Shown: positions 1-9,662, numbered from the stretch's first letter. The stretch: 64,000 nucleotides of DNA from Chroococcopsis sp964623815 (GCA_964623815.1 CAZUVR010000020.1:1-64000), one strand, 5' to 3'. The notes: a model not told the origin generated them from the letters alone. A program made the numbers and translations.

Positions 1-132
1 TATTAGTCATATTTATCACTAACTTTTTGGTGTTGCCTTATAGAATATTGGCAGAGGAAAGCTTAATTTTTTGTATATTTTTGTAAACTTTTATATAGAT
101 ATTTTGAGAATTATCTTTACTTGTTATCTCTT

Positions 133-162
133 TTGACAATTAAACTAAAAATAGATTATGGC
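133..162 (+). promoter_or_regulatory. putative sigma70-type promoter
   Basis: A perfect TTGACA lies at 133-138, with a weak -10 (TATGGC at 157-162, 18-nt spacer; GATTAT at 154-159 is an alternative). It sits about 45 nt before the start at 207. An AGAGGAA Shine-Dalgarno-like stretch at about 189-195 precedes the ATG. The -10 is poor, so this is tentative. Confidence 0.4.
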
Positions 163-206
163 TATGCAACCTATACATTCTAAAAATCAGAGGAACCTCA
201 TAATCC

Positions 207-950
207 ATGCGTCGAATTTTTTCCACCCTATTACTAGCTACCCTAATTACCGCTCCCGCGATGATTCCTAGCCCCGCACTCAGTCAAGTTCGTGAGCAAC
301 GGGTACAGTTTAAATCGGGTACATCACAGGCAACCCTACAAGGCAAGATTCAGGGAGAACAAAGCGTTAATTATCGAATCCGTGCGAATGCAGGACAAAC
401 TCTATCGGTGAGTTTTAACAGCGATAACGGTGCTAATTCCTTCAACATCTACGCGCCTGGTAAAGTTCCCGGTAAAGATGGGGCAATGGTTATCGGCGAT
501 CAAAACGGTAATAGTTACGAAGGCACTCTTCCGAGTACGGGTGATTATTTAATTCAGGTATTTCTCATGCGTAGTGCGGCCCGTAATAACGAGGTAGCTA
601 ATTATCGCTTAAAAATAGGTGTCACTGGTAATACTCAAAGCGATGCTACCGTTTCGGGGACGAATTATCATGCTACGGGCAATATTCCCTGTTCGATGGG
701 CAACGGACAACCGACACAATCTTGTCCCTATGGTGTCACTCGCTCTGGCAACGGTACGGCAGATGTGACTGTGAAAAAACCTGATGGACGTAGCCGGGTG
801 ATTTTCTTTGAGAAGGGTAAAGCGATCGGCGCAAATACCAGTCAGGCCGATCGAGGCGAGTTTACCGCTTCAAAAGAAAGCGATCTTTTTATTATTCGCG
901 TCGGTAAAGAACGATATGAAATTCCTGAAGCTGTTATTTTTGGAGGTTAA
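207..950 (+). CDS. secreted PPC-like beta-sandwich protein, function unknown
   Basis: A 247-residue protein with an N-terminal signal peptide (residues 1-26, ending in SPALSQ). Residues about 35-138 (YRIRANAGQTLSVSF...GDYLIQVFL) resemble bacterial pre-peptidase C-terminal/lysozyme-inhibitor-like beta sandwiches. The second half contains a CS..CP pair in a short Cys/Gly segment and ends in a second beta-rich domain. No catalytic motif is visible, so an exported binding or inhibitor role is inference. It is convergent with the heparinase-like gene, 18 nt away. Confidence 0.7.
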   Translation: MRRIFSTLLLATLITAPAMIPSPALSQVREQRVQFKSGTSQATLQGKIQGEQSVNYRIRANAGQTLSVSFNSDNGANSFNIYAPGKVPGKDGAMVIGDQNGNSYEGTLPSTGDYLIQVFLMRSAARNNEVANYRLKIGVTGNTQSDATVSGTNYHATGNIPCSMGNGQPTQSCPYGVTRSGNGTADVTVKKPDGRSRVIFFEKGKAIGANTSQADRGEFTASKESDLFIIRVGKERYEIPEAVIFGG

Positions 951-968
951 CTAGATTTTTTGTCTGGC

Positions 969-3155
969 TTAAAAAACTTTTAAAAAAATCTTATCTTTTG
1001 AAAAGGATACTTCTTGCTTATTGATCTTTACGATCGCATCCGTTCTCGCTCCCGATGTTGTTACTTTCGGAGCGGGCCCCTTCTGTACCGTCATCACCAC
1101 GTAGTAATCCCCCTCACCCCGAGCGAGAATTCTTGTCCCCGATGTAGTTCTTTCGTAGCTTAACCTAACGGGAGTAATGAAAGTTGCTTGTAAATTACTA
1201 TCACCGTCTTTAATAGTAAAATTGTTCTGATTGAGCGTCACCTTTCCTCTGGTGTTCATCACCCAAGTAGAGGGGCCAGGTTGAGAAAGTTTATCCACCA
1301 CTACGAATAAACCAGGCGCACCGGAAGAACCACTATAATCGACGGCGAACGATCGTAACCAAGTTATATTAGAACTCCGAGATTGTAACGTTATGATACC
1401 CGAGCCGTCGAGACGGGAGGCAAAAGCTACGGGTTTACTACTTCTCCAATCCGCGACACCAGGAACAAGTAAACCATTTTCCTCTATGGGGCGGGCTTGG
1501 GAGGCTCCTGGTTCTGCCCACTTACCATTTAACCCCCAGATGCGAAAACTACCCACATCGGGGAAAGACCAAGAGCCGCCTAATGCTTGACGTTTTAAAT
1601 AAATACTACTGACGAAATCTCCCCTACCTCCCCAAGCGCTACGGAAAACATAAAACCCTTTTTGTTCATCTACGAACACTTTATCGGGTTCGGCTACTCT
1701 TTTGATTCCCCCGGCATCGAAGGCGAAGATATAGGGAGCGATATGGGGATAGTAAAGAGCGAACATCCCCTCTCGAACCCCATTCAGGCTCGACAATACC
1801 CCAGGCAGATAGGATGGGGGTGTGATAGACAAGCCGATAGAGAAAAGAGATTTTCCCATAAAGCTGCGGTGTCTACCGTAAGCGGGGATAAATAAGTCAT
1901 CGTCGCCCGCGATCGTGCGGGTGTAATATTGAGGTATCAACCGCTCCATATTGGAGCCGGTTACTAAATCCTCGCCCATAACATTTCTATAAGCGAGTAC
2001 AAAGGGAATAACGCTCAAAACCATCGGTTCGGTAGTGTAATGATCTCCCTCGGTGCCGAAACCGCCATCACCGAGAGCGGAGACGATATATCTCTGTATA
2101 TTACGTCTGGCGAGTTGCACTTGATTGGCGGGGGAGTAATGATCGTTATCTTGAGGCTTGTAATCATCGAGGATAGCCAGAGCCGCTAACCCTCCTGCCG
2201 CCTTAGCCCGGCCGTTCCAATTACTCCAGGCGTTACCATTCCACCCCGCTCCACCACCCTGCAATAAAATTTTTCCCTGTTGATAGAGCCAACTGCCGAT
2301 TTCTTGGCGGCGACTCGCCGACCAATAGGGATAACACAGATCGTAGGCGAGCGCGGTTCCCGCTACGATGGTAGATTGCTCTAAAACACGTTTACCTGGA
2401 TTCTGTTGCAATTTTTTCACGATTTCCCAGGCTCGATCGGCTAGGTCTGGTTTTTGTTCGAGCAGGCTCAGAAAGCAATAACCGGTAGCGTGATAGCCGC
2501 CGTTGGGTGCATAACCATCGTAATAGATAGGGGTTTTCAAGCTCGCCTGGAGTTGCTCGATAATATTTTTACCCTCGGGGGTTCTGGCTTTTTCTCTTAA
2601 ACTCTCGATTTGAGAACTCCGAAATATCAGGCGGGGGTGTTCTTGAGCTTGTAAGGGTTGATGGGCTTCTAGAGTAACGGGCCAGAAAGGGGCTATAACT
2701 CCCCTGACTCTACCGCTTAATTTTTTGCCGTTTACTTCTCCTCGATAACTCCCTAATAAGCCATCTTTGTAGGGAACGATTTCTATGATGTATTTAGCCG
2801 GTTCTAATCGTTCGTTCCAGAGGTGGGGCTGGATGTTCACATCGGCTTCGATGCGCCAGACACCGGGGAGGATTTTCACCCGGGCGGTGCCACGATGATC
2901 CACCTCTTTATTATATTTAGGTGCGAATCCCCAAACTTGCGATCGGCATTGAGAGTTATTACATACCAGATCTAGAGTCAGGTTTTGATAGACGGGTTTA
3001 TCCTGCCAGTTTTTCCAGACGGCTTGACTCAGGGTTAAGCTGATATTACCCGTCAGTAATTTGGGGTCTACGATGCGATTAATAGGCGCTTGGCTTCCGC
3101 CTATTATCAGGCAGGGAAGTGTTAATAAATAAAATCCATAACTGAATTTTTTCAT
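969..3155 (-). CDS. secreted heparinase II/III-like (alginate-lyase-like) polysaccharide lyase
   Basis: A 728-residue protein with a signal peptide (1-23). An N-terminal beta domain (about 30-165) is followed by HPRLIFRSSQIESLREKA, typical of the (alpha/alpha)-toroid of heparinase/alginate lyases. Toroid motifs include YATGYCFLSLL-like and GGFGTEGDHYTTEP, the latter with candidate catalytic or metal-binding E/D/H residues. A C-terminal beta-sheet domain (about 480-728) carries SFPDVGSFRIWG. The family cleaves uronic-acid polysaccharides by beta-elimination; the substrate here is unknown. The stop abuts hpt with no gap, so the two may be co-transcribed. Confidence 0.72.
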   Translation of the reverse strand: MKKFSYGFYLLTLPCLIIGGSQAPINRIVDPKLLTGNISLTLSQAVWKNWQDKPVYQNLTLDLVCNNSQCRSQVWGFAPKYNKEVDHRGTARVKILPGVWRIEADVNIQPHLWNERLEPAKYIIEIVPYKDGLLGSYRGEVNGKKLSGRVRGVIAPFWPVTLEAHQPLQAQEHPRLIFRSSQIESLREKARTPEGKNIIEQLQASLKTPIYYDGYAPNGGYHATGYCFLSLLEQKPDLADRAWEIVKKLQQNPGKRVLEQSTIVAGTALAYDLCYPYWSASRRQEIGSWLYQQGKILLQGGGAGWNGNAWSNWNGRAKAAGGLAALAILDDYKPQDNDHYSPANQVQLARRNIQRYIVSALGDGGFGTEGDHYTTEPMVLSVIPFVLAYRNVMGEDLVTGSNMERLIPQYYTRTIAGDDDLFIPAYGRHRSFMGKSLFSIGLSITPPSYLPGVLSSLNGVREGMFALYYPHIAPYIFAFDAGGIKRVAEPDKVFVDEQKGFYVFRSAWGGRGDFVSSIYLKRQALGGSWSFPDVGSFRIWGLNGKWAEPGASQARPIEENGLLVPGVADWRSSKPVAFASRLDGSGIITLQSRSSNITWLRSFAVDYSGSSGAPGLFVVVDKLSQPGPSTWVMNTRGKVTLNQNNFTIKDGDSNLQATFITPVRLSYERTTSGTRILARGEGDYYVVMTVQKGPAPKVTTSGARTDAIVKINKQEVSFSKDKIFLKVF

Positions 3156-4052
3156 TTAAAAAATACAGGACAGGGGAAATAATAAATACTCGAAGAAAAA
3201 TAGTTTCCAGATAAATTGATAAAAATCTCTGATTTCCGATTTGTCTTCTAAATTAACTCCCTGGCTTCTCCACCACAATAAAACCAGCAGGGTTAAATGT
3301 CCGAAAATTAAAATTTTCGAGTTTATCCCGGTAACTCCGATGATACCAGCGACTATCATCCCAAAATAGCAAAGGGAGATAATAATAATACTCAAGTTCA
3401 ATACTTTTTCTTGGCCTAATATAAGTGTGAAAGTGGTGATCTGATATTGTTTATCTCCTTCCATATCCGGGACATCTTTAAAAATTGCGATCGATACGGT
3501 AAAAATCAATATAAATAAGGTCAATAGCCATACGGCGGGCGTTATGTTGCCCCCGCTGAAATAAAGGTATAAACCCAAATTAACGATCACTCCCCGCACC
3601 GTAAATATACACAGGGCAGCCCATAGGGGAAAGCGTTTGAGACGAATCGGGGGAAGTGAATAGGCCGTACCGATTAATACACTTATACCTACGGTTAAAA
3701 GTAACCACCATCCGCAAAGGGCGGCTATCAGTATACTCAGGATACCAGTGATGAAAACGATCGCTTTACCAGTGGCGACGGAAAATTCCCCACTAGCTAG
3801 GGGCAGAGAAGGTTTATTTATTTTATCAATGTCGATGTCTTCTAACTGATTCAAACCGACAATATAAACATTACCGCACAGACAGGCGAGCCAAGCGCCG
3901 AGTAAAAGCCAGAGGGATAAATCGTGAGCGGTGCGGGCGATCGCGTAAAGAGCGAAAACGCTTAAACTGGTGCCGATTATGGTATGGGGGCGCGAGAATT
4001 TCCACAGACTTCTCAAAGCAGATACCGGAGCGTTAGAAGTCAATTGAGTCAT
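3156..4052 (-). CDS. hpt: homogentisate phytyltransferase (UbiA family)
   Basis: A 298-residue integral membrane prenyltransferase with about eight hydrophobic helices. The first Asp-rich motif is NxxxDxxxD (N68, D72, D76 in NQLEDIDIDKINKP); the second is FKDVPDMEGD near residue 192. The N terminus (LWKFSRPHTIIGTSLS) matches cyanobacterial HPT. It joins homogentisate to phytyl diphosphate, the committed step of tocopherol synthesis, at the membrane. Its stop directly abuts the upstream end of the heparinase-like gene, and it is divergent from cobM. Confidence 0.93.
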   Translation of the reverse strand: MTQLTSNAPVSALRSLWKFSRPHTIIGTSLSVFALYAIARTAHDLSLWLLLGAWLACLCGNVYIVGLNQLEDIDIDKINKPSLPLASGEFSVATGKAIVFITGILSILIAALCGWWLLLTVGISVLIGTAYSLPPIRLKRFPLWAALCIFTVRGVIVNLGLYLYFSGGNITPAVWLLTLFILIFTVSIAIFKDVPDMEGDKQYQITTFTLILGQEKVLNLSIIIISLCYFGMIVAGIIGVTGINSKILIFGHLTLLVLLWWRSQGVNLEDKSEIRDFYQFIWKLFFFEYLLFPLSCIF

Positions 4053-4055
4053 AAA

Positions 4056-4166
4056 TCAAAGCCTAATCCCTAATAAATAGTTAAGAATAATTTCTAGTTC
4101 TAGTTTAATGCCACCGACAAAGCCGTAATAGAAAGCCCAGTTAGTTTGATAATGTTGTAGAACCAT
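4056..4166 (-). CDS. possible 36-residue small protein or leader upstream of hpt
   Basis: An ATG-to-TGA frame of 36 codons on the minus strand ends 3 nt before the hpt ATG. The peptide begins MVLQHYQTNWAF and has an aromatic/aliphatic C-terminal half (FVGGIKLELEIILNYLLGIRL split by charged K/E). It occupies almost the whole hpt-cobM gap. No Shine-Dalgarno sequence is evident and no homologue is recognised. Chance is possible at this length. Confidence 0.25.
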   Translation of the reverse strand: MVLQHYQTNWAFYYGFVGGIKLELEIILNYLLGIRL

Positions 4167-4187
4167 ACTACTAGCAGAATACTGCCG

Positions 4188-4976
4188 ATGAATTTATTAA
4201 ACACTCAATCTCTTCAAGCTGCCGTATACTTTATCGGTGCGGGGCCCGGCGATCCGGAATTGCTTACTATCAAAGCTTATAAAATATTACGGGGAGCGGA
4301 TGTCATTCTCTACGCTAATTCCCTCGTACCGAGGCAAATCCTACAGGATGTGCGCCCCGATGCCGAATTAATCCCCACCGGCAGTAGAACATTAGAAGAT
4401 ATTATCCCAGTGATGATCGATCGCGTGCGGCGGGGTTTATCGGTAGCCCGTCTGCAATCAGGAGATTTAACTCTCTACAGTGCCATCTCTGAACAGATGT
4501 CGGCCTTAAGCGAAGCCGATATACCCTTTGAATTGATCCCAGGGATAAGCGCTTTTCAAGCCGCCGCCGCTAAATTAAGCGCCGAGTTAACGATTCCCGA
4601 ATTAGTACAGACGATTATCTTAACGCGGGTAGAGGGGCAGGCTTCTTCGATGCCTTCGGGAGAAGATTTAGCCTCTCTAGCCGCTCACGGTGCTAGTTTA
4701 TGTCTGTATCTGGCGGCCCGTCACGTTGAATCGGCGCAGGCGGAACTATTACGCCACTATCCCGAAGATACGCCTGTGGGGGTGTGTTTTCGAGTCGGTT
4801 GGCCAGATGAGAAAATCCGGCTCGTGCCCTTAAAAGATATGGCGCAGGTGACTCAAGAGGAAAATTTAATCCGCACCACCCTCTACGTTATCAGTCCGGC
4901 CCTGCAAAATCACCCTGGGGTTCGATCGCAACTTTACCACCCCGGGCACTCCCATCTCTTCCGCCGCCATCGATAA
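4188..4976 (+). CDS. cobM: precorrin-4 C11-methyltransferase
   Basis: A 262-residue tetrapyrrole methylase. The N-terminal SAM-binding loop is VYFIGAGPGDPELLTIKA. Central motifs VARLQSGDLTLYSAISEQM and FELIPGISAFQAAAA are typical of CobM/CbiF, and the length is normal. It methylates C11 of precorrin-4 in corrin synthesis, in the cytoplasm. No other cobalamin gene or cobalamin riboswitch is adjacent. The GH13 gene follows 32 nt downstream on the same strand. Confidence 0.92.
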   Translation: MNLLNTQSLQAAVYFIGAGPGDPELLTIKAYKILRGADVILYANSLVPRQILQDVRPDAELIPTGSRTLEDIIPVMIDRVRRGLSVARLQSGDLTLYSAISEQMSALSEADIPFELIPGISAFQAAAAKLSAELTIPELVQTIILTRVEGQASSMPSGEDLASLAAHGASLCLYLAARHVESAQAELLRHYPEDTPVGVCFRVGWPDEKIRLVPLKDMAQVTQEENLIRTTLYVISPALQNHPGVRSQLYHPGHSHLFRRHR

Positions 4977-5008
4977 AATCAAGGGGCTATCCTCGTCAAT
5001 TTTTCACT

Positions 5009-6451
5009 ATGGACATCAAAACACCCGACTGGGTAAAAGACGCGATTTTCTATCAAATTTTCCCCGATAGGTTCGCCCGCGCTCACACGCCGAAAGGAAT
5101 GTTACTATCTAGCAACCTGCAACCCTGGCACTCTACTCCCACTCTCTTTGGTTACAAGGGGGGCGACCTTTGGGGCGTGATCGATCGGTTAGACTATTTA
5201 CAGGATTTGGGTATTAACGCCATCTATTTCACCCCTATATTTCAATCCGCCGCCAATCACCGCTATCATACCCACGATTATTATCAAGTAGATCCGATGT
5301 TAGGGGGAAACGAAGCCTTTGACGCTCTCTTAGAAGCCGCTCACGATAGAAACATTAAGATCATTCTCGATGGTGTTTTCAATCACGCCAGTAGAGGCTT
5401 CTTTTTCTTCAATGATATTCTCGAAAACGGTAAAAATTCCGCCTGGTTGGACTGGTTTAAAATCGAAGATTGGCCCCTCTATCCCTACGATGAAAGTCAA
5501 CCGGCTAATTATGTGAGTTGGATAGGTATCCGCTCCCTACCCCAATTCAATCACGATCACCCGCAGGTTAGGGAATATCTGATGCAGGTGGGGGAATATT
5601 GGATCAAGAAAGGTATCGATGGCTGGCGTTTAGATGTACCTTTCGAGATCAAAACCCCGGGCTTCTGGCACGAATTCAGAAGCAGGATTAAGGGTATTAA
5701 TCCCGATGCCTATATCGTTGGTGAGGTGTGGCACGATGCCCGACAATGGCTCGACGGTTTACAGTTCGATGGCGTGATGAATTATCTCTTTACCGAGGCG
5801 ACTATGGCTTTCGTGGCGGGGGATAGAGTGAAGATGGAATATGTGGATAAGTCTTCCTATAAACCCTATCCGGCTCTATCGGCGAGAAATTACGGCGAGC
5901 GCATCGAGGAAATTTTAACCCTCTATCCCTGGGAAATACAACTAACTCAATATAACCTGCTCGATAGCCACGATACTGCACGTTTACTCACCATCGTCGG
6001 AGAAGATAAAACAACCGTTGAACTGGCTACTATATTAATGTTTACTTTCCCCGGTACTCCCAGTATTTATTATGGGGATGAGGTGGGTTTAGAAGGTGGT
6101 ATCGACCCTGATTGTCGCCGTTGTTTTCCAGAGGAGAAAGACTGGGATTTTGATGTGTTAGAGTATCATAAATCTTTGATATATCTGCGCCATCAATATC
6201 CGGCTTTACGTACCGGTACCTATCACGTTCTCTATAGCGATGATCAAGTTTATATTTTCGCCCGCATTCTTGATAATCAAGAGATTATCGTCGCTATTAA
6301 TATTAATGATGTAACCGAGAAAGTCTCGTTTACTGTTAATAATTTAAACTCTACCCCCAATCACTTTTTATACGGCAAGGGGCAGATAAGTTGGCGGGAA
6401 GGACGGGTTGAATTGAGTTTACCGGGTCGATCTGGTTGTATTATCGGTTAA
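5009..6451 (+). CDS. GH13 alpha-amylase family enzyme (cyclomaltodextrinase/neopullulanase-like)
   Basis: A 480-residue (beta/alpha)8 glycoside hydrolase without the N-terminal domain of classical neopullulanases. GH13 regions visible: DGVFNHASR (I), GWRLDVPFEI (II, nucleophile D209), IVGEVWHDA (III, acid E239), LLDSHDTARLL (IV, D322). The end (about 400-480) is the C-terminal beta domain. It should hydrolyse alpha-1,4 glucans or maltodextrins in the cytoplasm, since no signal peptide is seen. Exact specificity cannot be told. The last 11 nt overlap the convergent DUF952 gene. Confidence 0.88.
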   Translation: MDIKTPDWVKDAIFYQIFPDRFARAHTPKGMLLSSNLQPWHSTPTLFGYKGGDLWGVIDRLDYLQDLGINAIYFTPIFQSAANHRYHTHDYYQVDPMLGGNEAFDALLEAAHDRNIKIILDGVFNHASRGFFFFNDILENGKNSAWLDWFKIEDWPLYPYDESQPANYVSWIGIRSLPQFNHDHPQVREYLMQVGEYWIKKGIDGWRLDVPFEIKTPGFWHEFRSRIKGINPDAYIVGEVWHDARQWLDGLQFDGVMNYLFTEATMAFVAGDRVKMEYVDKSSYKPYPALSARNYGERIEEILTLYPWEIQLTQYNLLDSHDTARLLTIVGEDKTTVELATILMFTFPGTPSIYYGDEVGLEGGIDPDCRRCFPEEKDWDFDVLEYHKSLIYLRHQYPALRTGTYHVLYSDDQVYIFARILDNQEIIVAININDVTEKVSFTVNNLNSTPNHFLYGKGQISWREGRVELSLPGRSGCIIG

Positions 6452-6785
6452 ACTGGAATTGCGCTAATGTAGTAACTTTCTCCACAGCTTTTAAATTGAT
6501 CGCTCCGTATATGTGGGGGAAAGTTTCCATTTCTTCTACGGGAAATGGACTTACTCCCCCAGGATGTACTGGTGCTTCCCACTTCACCGGGGAGCTTAAT
6601 TTTTCTAGGGAGATACCTAATATCAGTATGTTGGGAATATTCTTGTAAAAAGCCTCGATTACTTTCGGCAATTGCTCCTCGGTGGAACAATGAATGAATC
6701 CTTCACTTTTTAACGAGGCTGGTTTATACTCTCCTAACTCCCTCGCTATCTGCCAACTTTTTTCCGTAGTTATGTGATATATCAT
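6441..6785 (-). CDS. DUF952 family protein
   Basis: A 114-residue cytosolic protein. The start MIYHITTEKSWQIA, the central GFIHCSTEEQLPKV and the later FPHIYGAINLKAV are the signature blocks of DUF952, whose biochemical role is unknown. The family shares a fold idea with ADP-ribosyl-related enzymes, but nothing here proves activity. It overlaps the 3' end of the GH13 gene tail to tail by 11 nt. Confidence 0.8.
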   Translation of the reverse strand: MIYHITTEKSWQIARELGEYKPASLKSEGFIHCSTEEQLPKVIEAFYKNIPNILILGISLEKLSSPVKWEAPVHPGGVSPFPVEEMETFPHIYGAINLKAVEKVTTLAQFQFNR

Positions 6786-6875
6786 TAGGTCACTGTCTCG
6801 CTTTGCTTTTTCTGTTTCTCACTGCTATATTTACGATACCGGGCAGAGACTGGAACATCCAAGTCGAGTAGAATT

Positions 6876-7961
6876 TCAATCCAGATAGCCCTCGATGAGA
6901 ATATCAGGCTCGAGATATTTAACCGTCACCCTTTCTAGGGGTAGTGCCTCGGTCATCAACTCTAAACCCAAGTCCCCCACCGGTGAGGGGGCAGTTTTAC
7001 CGCCGATAATTTTCGGAGCGACGAAGGCCATAACTTTCTGTACCGCCCCCTCGCCGATAGCGCGTGCTGCTAACTTGCCACCACATTCCCACAAAACTTT
7101 ACAGAAGCCTCTCTCGTAGAGATTCCTCATCACCAGAGAAGGACTAACTTCCGGTAGGTCGATCACTTCTACCTCATGTTTTAATAATTGTTGCTTGAGC
7201 TTGACATTGGTTTTAGTCTCTGTAAATACCAGAGTCGATACTTCGGTAGTTTCCCAGAGATGGGCTTCGATGGGTAAATCCAGATTACGGCTCATCACTA
7301 CCCGGAGAGGATTATGATCGGTGACACCGTGAGTTGTAAGGTGAGGATTATCCTGACGTACCGTACTACCACCGACGATAACAGCGTCACAACCAGCCCT
7401 TAATTTATGTACCAGATGACGGGAAGCTTCGCTAGTTACCCAGGCGCTATGACCGGTGGTAGTAGCGATTTTACCATCTAAAGTCATGGCGTATTTAAGG
7501 ATACCGAAGGGTTGCTCGTAGAGGATACGATGGGTGAAAGCCTCATTGAGTTGCTGACACAGAGCTGATTCGACGCCCGTCACAGTCTCGATCCCTTCTG
7601 AACGCAGGCGGAAAATCCCCTTACCCGATACGAGGGGATTAGGATCGATCGAACCGACGAATACTTTCTTAATTCCCGCCCGGATGATAGCCTCAGTACA
7701 GGGGGGAGTGCGGCCATAATGGTTACAAGGTTCGAGATTGACGTAGAGGTGTGCGCCCTCTGCTCTGTCCCCCGCCTGCCGGAGGGCGAATATTTCCGCG
7801 TGGGGTTCCCCAGCTTTCGGGTGAAAACCCTCGCCCACGATTTCCGTACCTTGAACGATAACACAACCGACGAGGGGATTGGGGGAAGTTTTACCCTCGG
7901 CTTGACGGGCCAAATCTATGCAGCGTAACATCATAGCCCGATCGAATTCATTGTGATCCAT
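6876..7961 (-). CDS. ribD: bifunctional riboflavin biosynthesis deaminase/reductase
   Basis: A 361-residue two-domain enzyme. The N-terminal cytidine-deaminase-like domain has zinc ligands H54 and E56 (HAE) and C79/C88 (PCNHYGRTPPC). The C-terminal reductase (about 148-361) starts FGILKYAMTLDGKIAT and has GGSTVRQDNP. It deaminates and then reduces the pyrimidine intermediate of riboflavin synthesis. It is divergent from the first amt gene. No FMN riboswitch is visible upstream. Confidence 0.95.
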   Translation of the reverse strand: MDHNEFDRAMMLRCIDLARQAEGKTSPNPLVGCVIVQGTEIVGEGFHPKAGEPHAEIFALRQAGDRAEGAHLYVNLEPCNHYGRTPPCTEAIIRAGIKKVFVGSIDPNPLVSGKGIFRLRSEGIETVTGVESALCQQLNEAFTHRILYEQPFGILKYAMTLDGKIATTTGHSAWVTSEASRHLVHKLRAGCDAVIVGGSTVRQDNPHLTTHGVTDHNPLRVVMSRNLDLPIEAHLWETTEVSTLVFTETKTNVKLKQQLLKHEVEVIDLPEVSPSLVMRNLYERGFCKVLWECGGKLAARAIGEGAVQKVMAFVAPKIIGGKTAPSPVGDLGLELMTEALPLERVTVKYLEPDILIEGYLD

Positions 7962-7982
7962 CCACCTTATCCCCTTTTTACA

Positions 7983-8008
7983 TAACGTGTTAAAAGATAC
8001 AGAAAAAA
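7983..8008 (+). promoter_or_regulatory. amt upstream element, copy 1 (NtcA-box-like GTG-N8-TAC)
   Basis: TAACGTGT, then six variable bases, then ATACAGAAAAAA. The core GTG-N8-TAC occupies 7987-8000 and fits the relaxed NtcA consensus GT-N10-AC. A near-identical element lies at 9714-9739 before the next amt. Distance to the ATG is 193 nt here and 198 nt there. A -10 is not clear (TAATCA is 18 nt downstream). Confidence 0.5.
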
Positions 8009-8201
8009 ACTGAAAAATTAATCAACCTGAATAATATCGTTGGCTCTATAGACGCTTAAAAATATTCGCACCTTCCCGATAACAATTTATACCTACTAAT
8101 TGTACCCTTTAAGCATTTTCAGGGGACACCGCTGATAATACTGAAATATCGGCTGCTAAAGAATCGGAGTTCACCCTAACTTGTGTTAACATCCAACGTC
8201 A

Positions 8202-9644
8202 ATGAAAAAAAATAACATGGTTTCCTATCATAATAGGAAAAATTCCGCTTGGGTCGCTCGTAAAGGAGCTTGGTTGTTCTGTATACCTCTGAGTGCGCTG
8301 ATTTTCGTAGTCTGGAGTACGGCAGCGAAGGCTCAGACACCGACGACAGGGAATTTTGAAGAATTACAGAGCGCGTTAAATACCGCCTGGGTATTGATCG
8401 CTTCGGTGCTGGTGATTTTCATGAACGCAGGTTTCGCCATGCTAGAAACTGGTCTGTGTCGGCAGAAAAACGCGGTTAACTTGTTGGCGAAGAACCTGAT
8501 CGTTTTTGCCCTATCCACCGTAGCCTATTGGGTCATCGGGTTTTCCCTGATGTTCGGCAGATACGGCAATAACATCTGGGGCGGGGGAGGATGGTTTCTC
8601 GGCAGTGATGACCCCGCCACCTACGGAGTTCCCAACGGTCTGCCCGTGGCTGTATTCTTCCTTTTCCAGGTGGCTTTCGCCGGTACGGCTGCCACGATCG
8701 TATCGGGGGCCGTAGCCGAAAGGATTAAATTCATCGATTTCTTCATCTTTAGTTTGATTTTGGTAGGCTTCATCTATTCCATTACCGGCCATTGGATCTG
8801 GGGCGGGGGCTGGCTAAGTCAGTTAGGATTCAAGGATTTTGCTGGTTCGACGGCGGTTCACTCGGTGGGGGGGTGGTCAGCCTTAATAGGGGCGATATTA
8901 TTGGGGCCGCGCCGGGAAAAATACTTTAATGGCAAACTGCAAGCCCTACCGGGCCATAATATGAGCATCGCCACCCTCGGCTGTTTGATCCTCTGGGTAG
9001 GTTGGTTCGGGTTCAATCCAGGTTCTGTACTGGCGGTTAAGAAAGAGATAGCGGTAATCGCGGTGATCACTAACCTTTCGGCGGCTTTCGGCGGTTTGGC
9101 AGCTACGGTGACATCTTGGATCAAGGATGGCAAACCGGATTTATCGATGATCATTAACGGTATCCTCGCCGGTTTGGTGGGCATCACCGCCGGATGTAAC
9201 GGTGTCTCCTATTGGTCGGCGGCTCTGATCGGCACCATATCTGGTATCATCGTCGTCTTCTCCGTCTCCCTCTTCGATACCTTAGGTGTCGATGATCCGG
9301 TGGGGGCGATTTCGGTTCACCTTGTCTGCGGTATCTGGGGTACTTTAGCCGTCGGTATCTTTAACAACGATGTGGGCTTGATCACCGGACAATTTCAACA
9401 ATTGTTCACTCAGATTACCGGTATCTTCGCCGTGGCCGTATTTACTATTATCGCTTCCGGTCTCACCTGGCTGGCTTTAAAGTACACTCTCGGTATTCGC
9501 GTCAGCGAGGAGGAGGAGATGGAAGGTCTAGACCTCGGCGAACACGGTATGGAAGCTTACAGCGGTTTCGTTAAAGAGGCGGATGTGATCTTTCAGAGCG
9601 TTCCCCTAGATCAAGACGATTACAGTAATATTAACCTTCGGTGA
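8202..9644 (+). CDS. amt: ammonium transporter (Amt family), first of three
   Basis: A 480-residue polytopic membrane protein. A signal-like first helix ending in AAKAQT precedes about 11 transmembrane helices. Conserved Amt blocks: FAMLETGLCRQKNAVN, GHWIWGGGW, AGSTAVHSVGGW, GHNMSIATLG and DDPVGAISVHLVCGIWG (pore and twin-His regions). The cytoplasmic C terminus (EGLDLGEHGMEAYSGF) is the conserved tail involved in gating and PII contact. It imports ammonium across the cytoplasmic membrane. It is very similar to the next gene, so the pair is a tandem duplication. Confidence 0.95.
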   Translation: MKKNNMVSYHNRKNSAWVARKGAWLFCIPLSALIFVVWSTAAKAQTPTTGNFEELQSALNTAWVLIASVLVIFMNAGFAMLETGLCRQKNAVNLLAKNLIVFALSTVAYWVIGFSLMFGRYGNNIWGGGGWFLGSDDPATYGVPNGLPVAVFFLFQVAFAGTAATIVSGAVAERIKFIDFFIFSLILVGFIYSITGHWIWGGGWLSQLGFKDFAGSTAVHSVGGWSALIGAILLGPRREKYFNGKLQALPGHNMSIATLGCLILWVGWFGFNPGSVLAVKKEIAVIAVITNLSAAFGGLAATVTSWIKDGKPDLSMIINGILAGLVGITAGCNGVSYWSAALIGTISGIIVVFSVSLFDTLGVDDPVGAISVHLVCGIWGTLAVGIFNNDVGLITGQFQQLFTQITGIFAVAVFTIIASGLTWLALKYTLGIRVSEEEEMEGLDLGEHGMEAYSGFVKEADVIFQSVPLDQDDYSNINLR

Positions 9645-9662
9645 AGGTTCAAGGAAGATTTT

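Noticed and set aside
5009..6451. Frameshift or truncation of the GH13 enzyme
   Set aside because: All four conserved GH13 regions and the C-terminal domain are present; only the optional N-terminal domain is missing.
7962..8201. FMN riboswitch for ribD
   Set aside because: No RFN-element sequence on the minus strand; the gap is explained by amt promoter and leader DNA.
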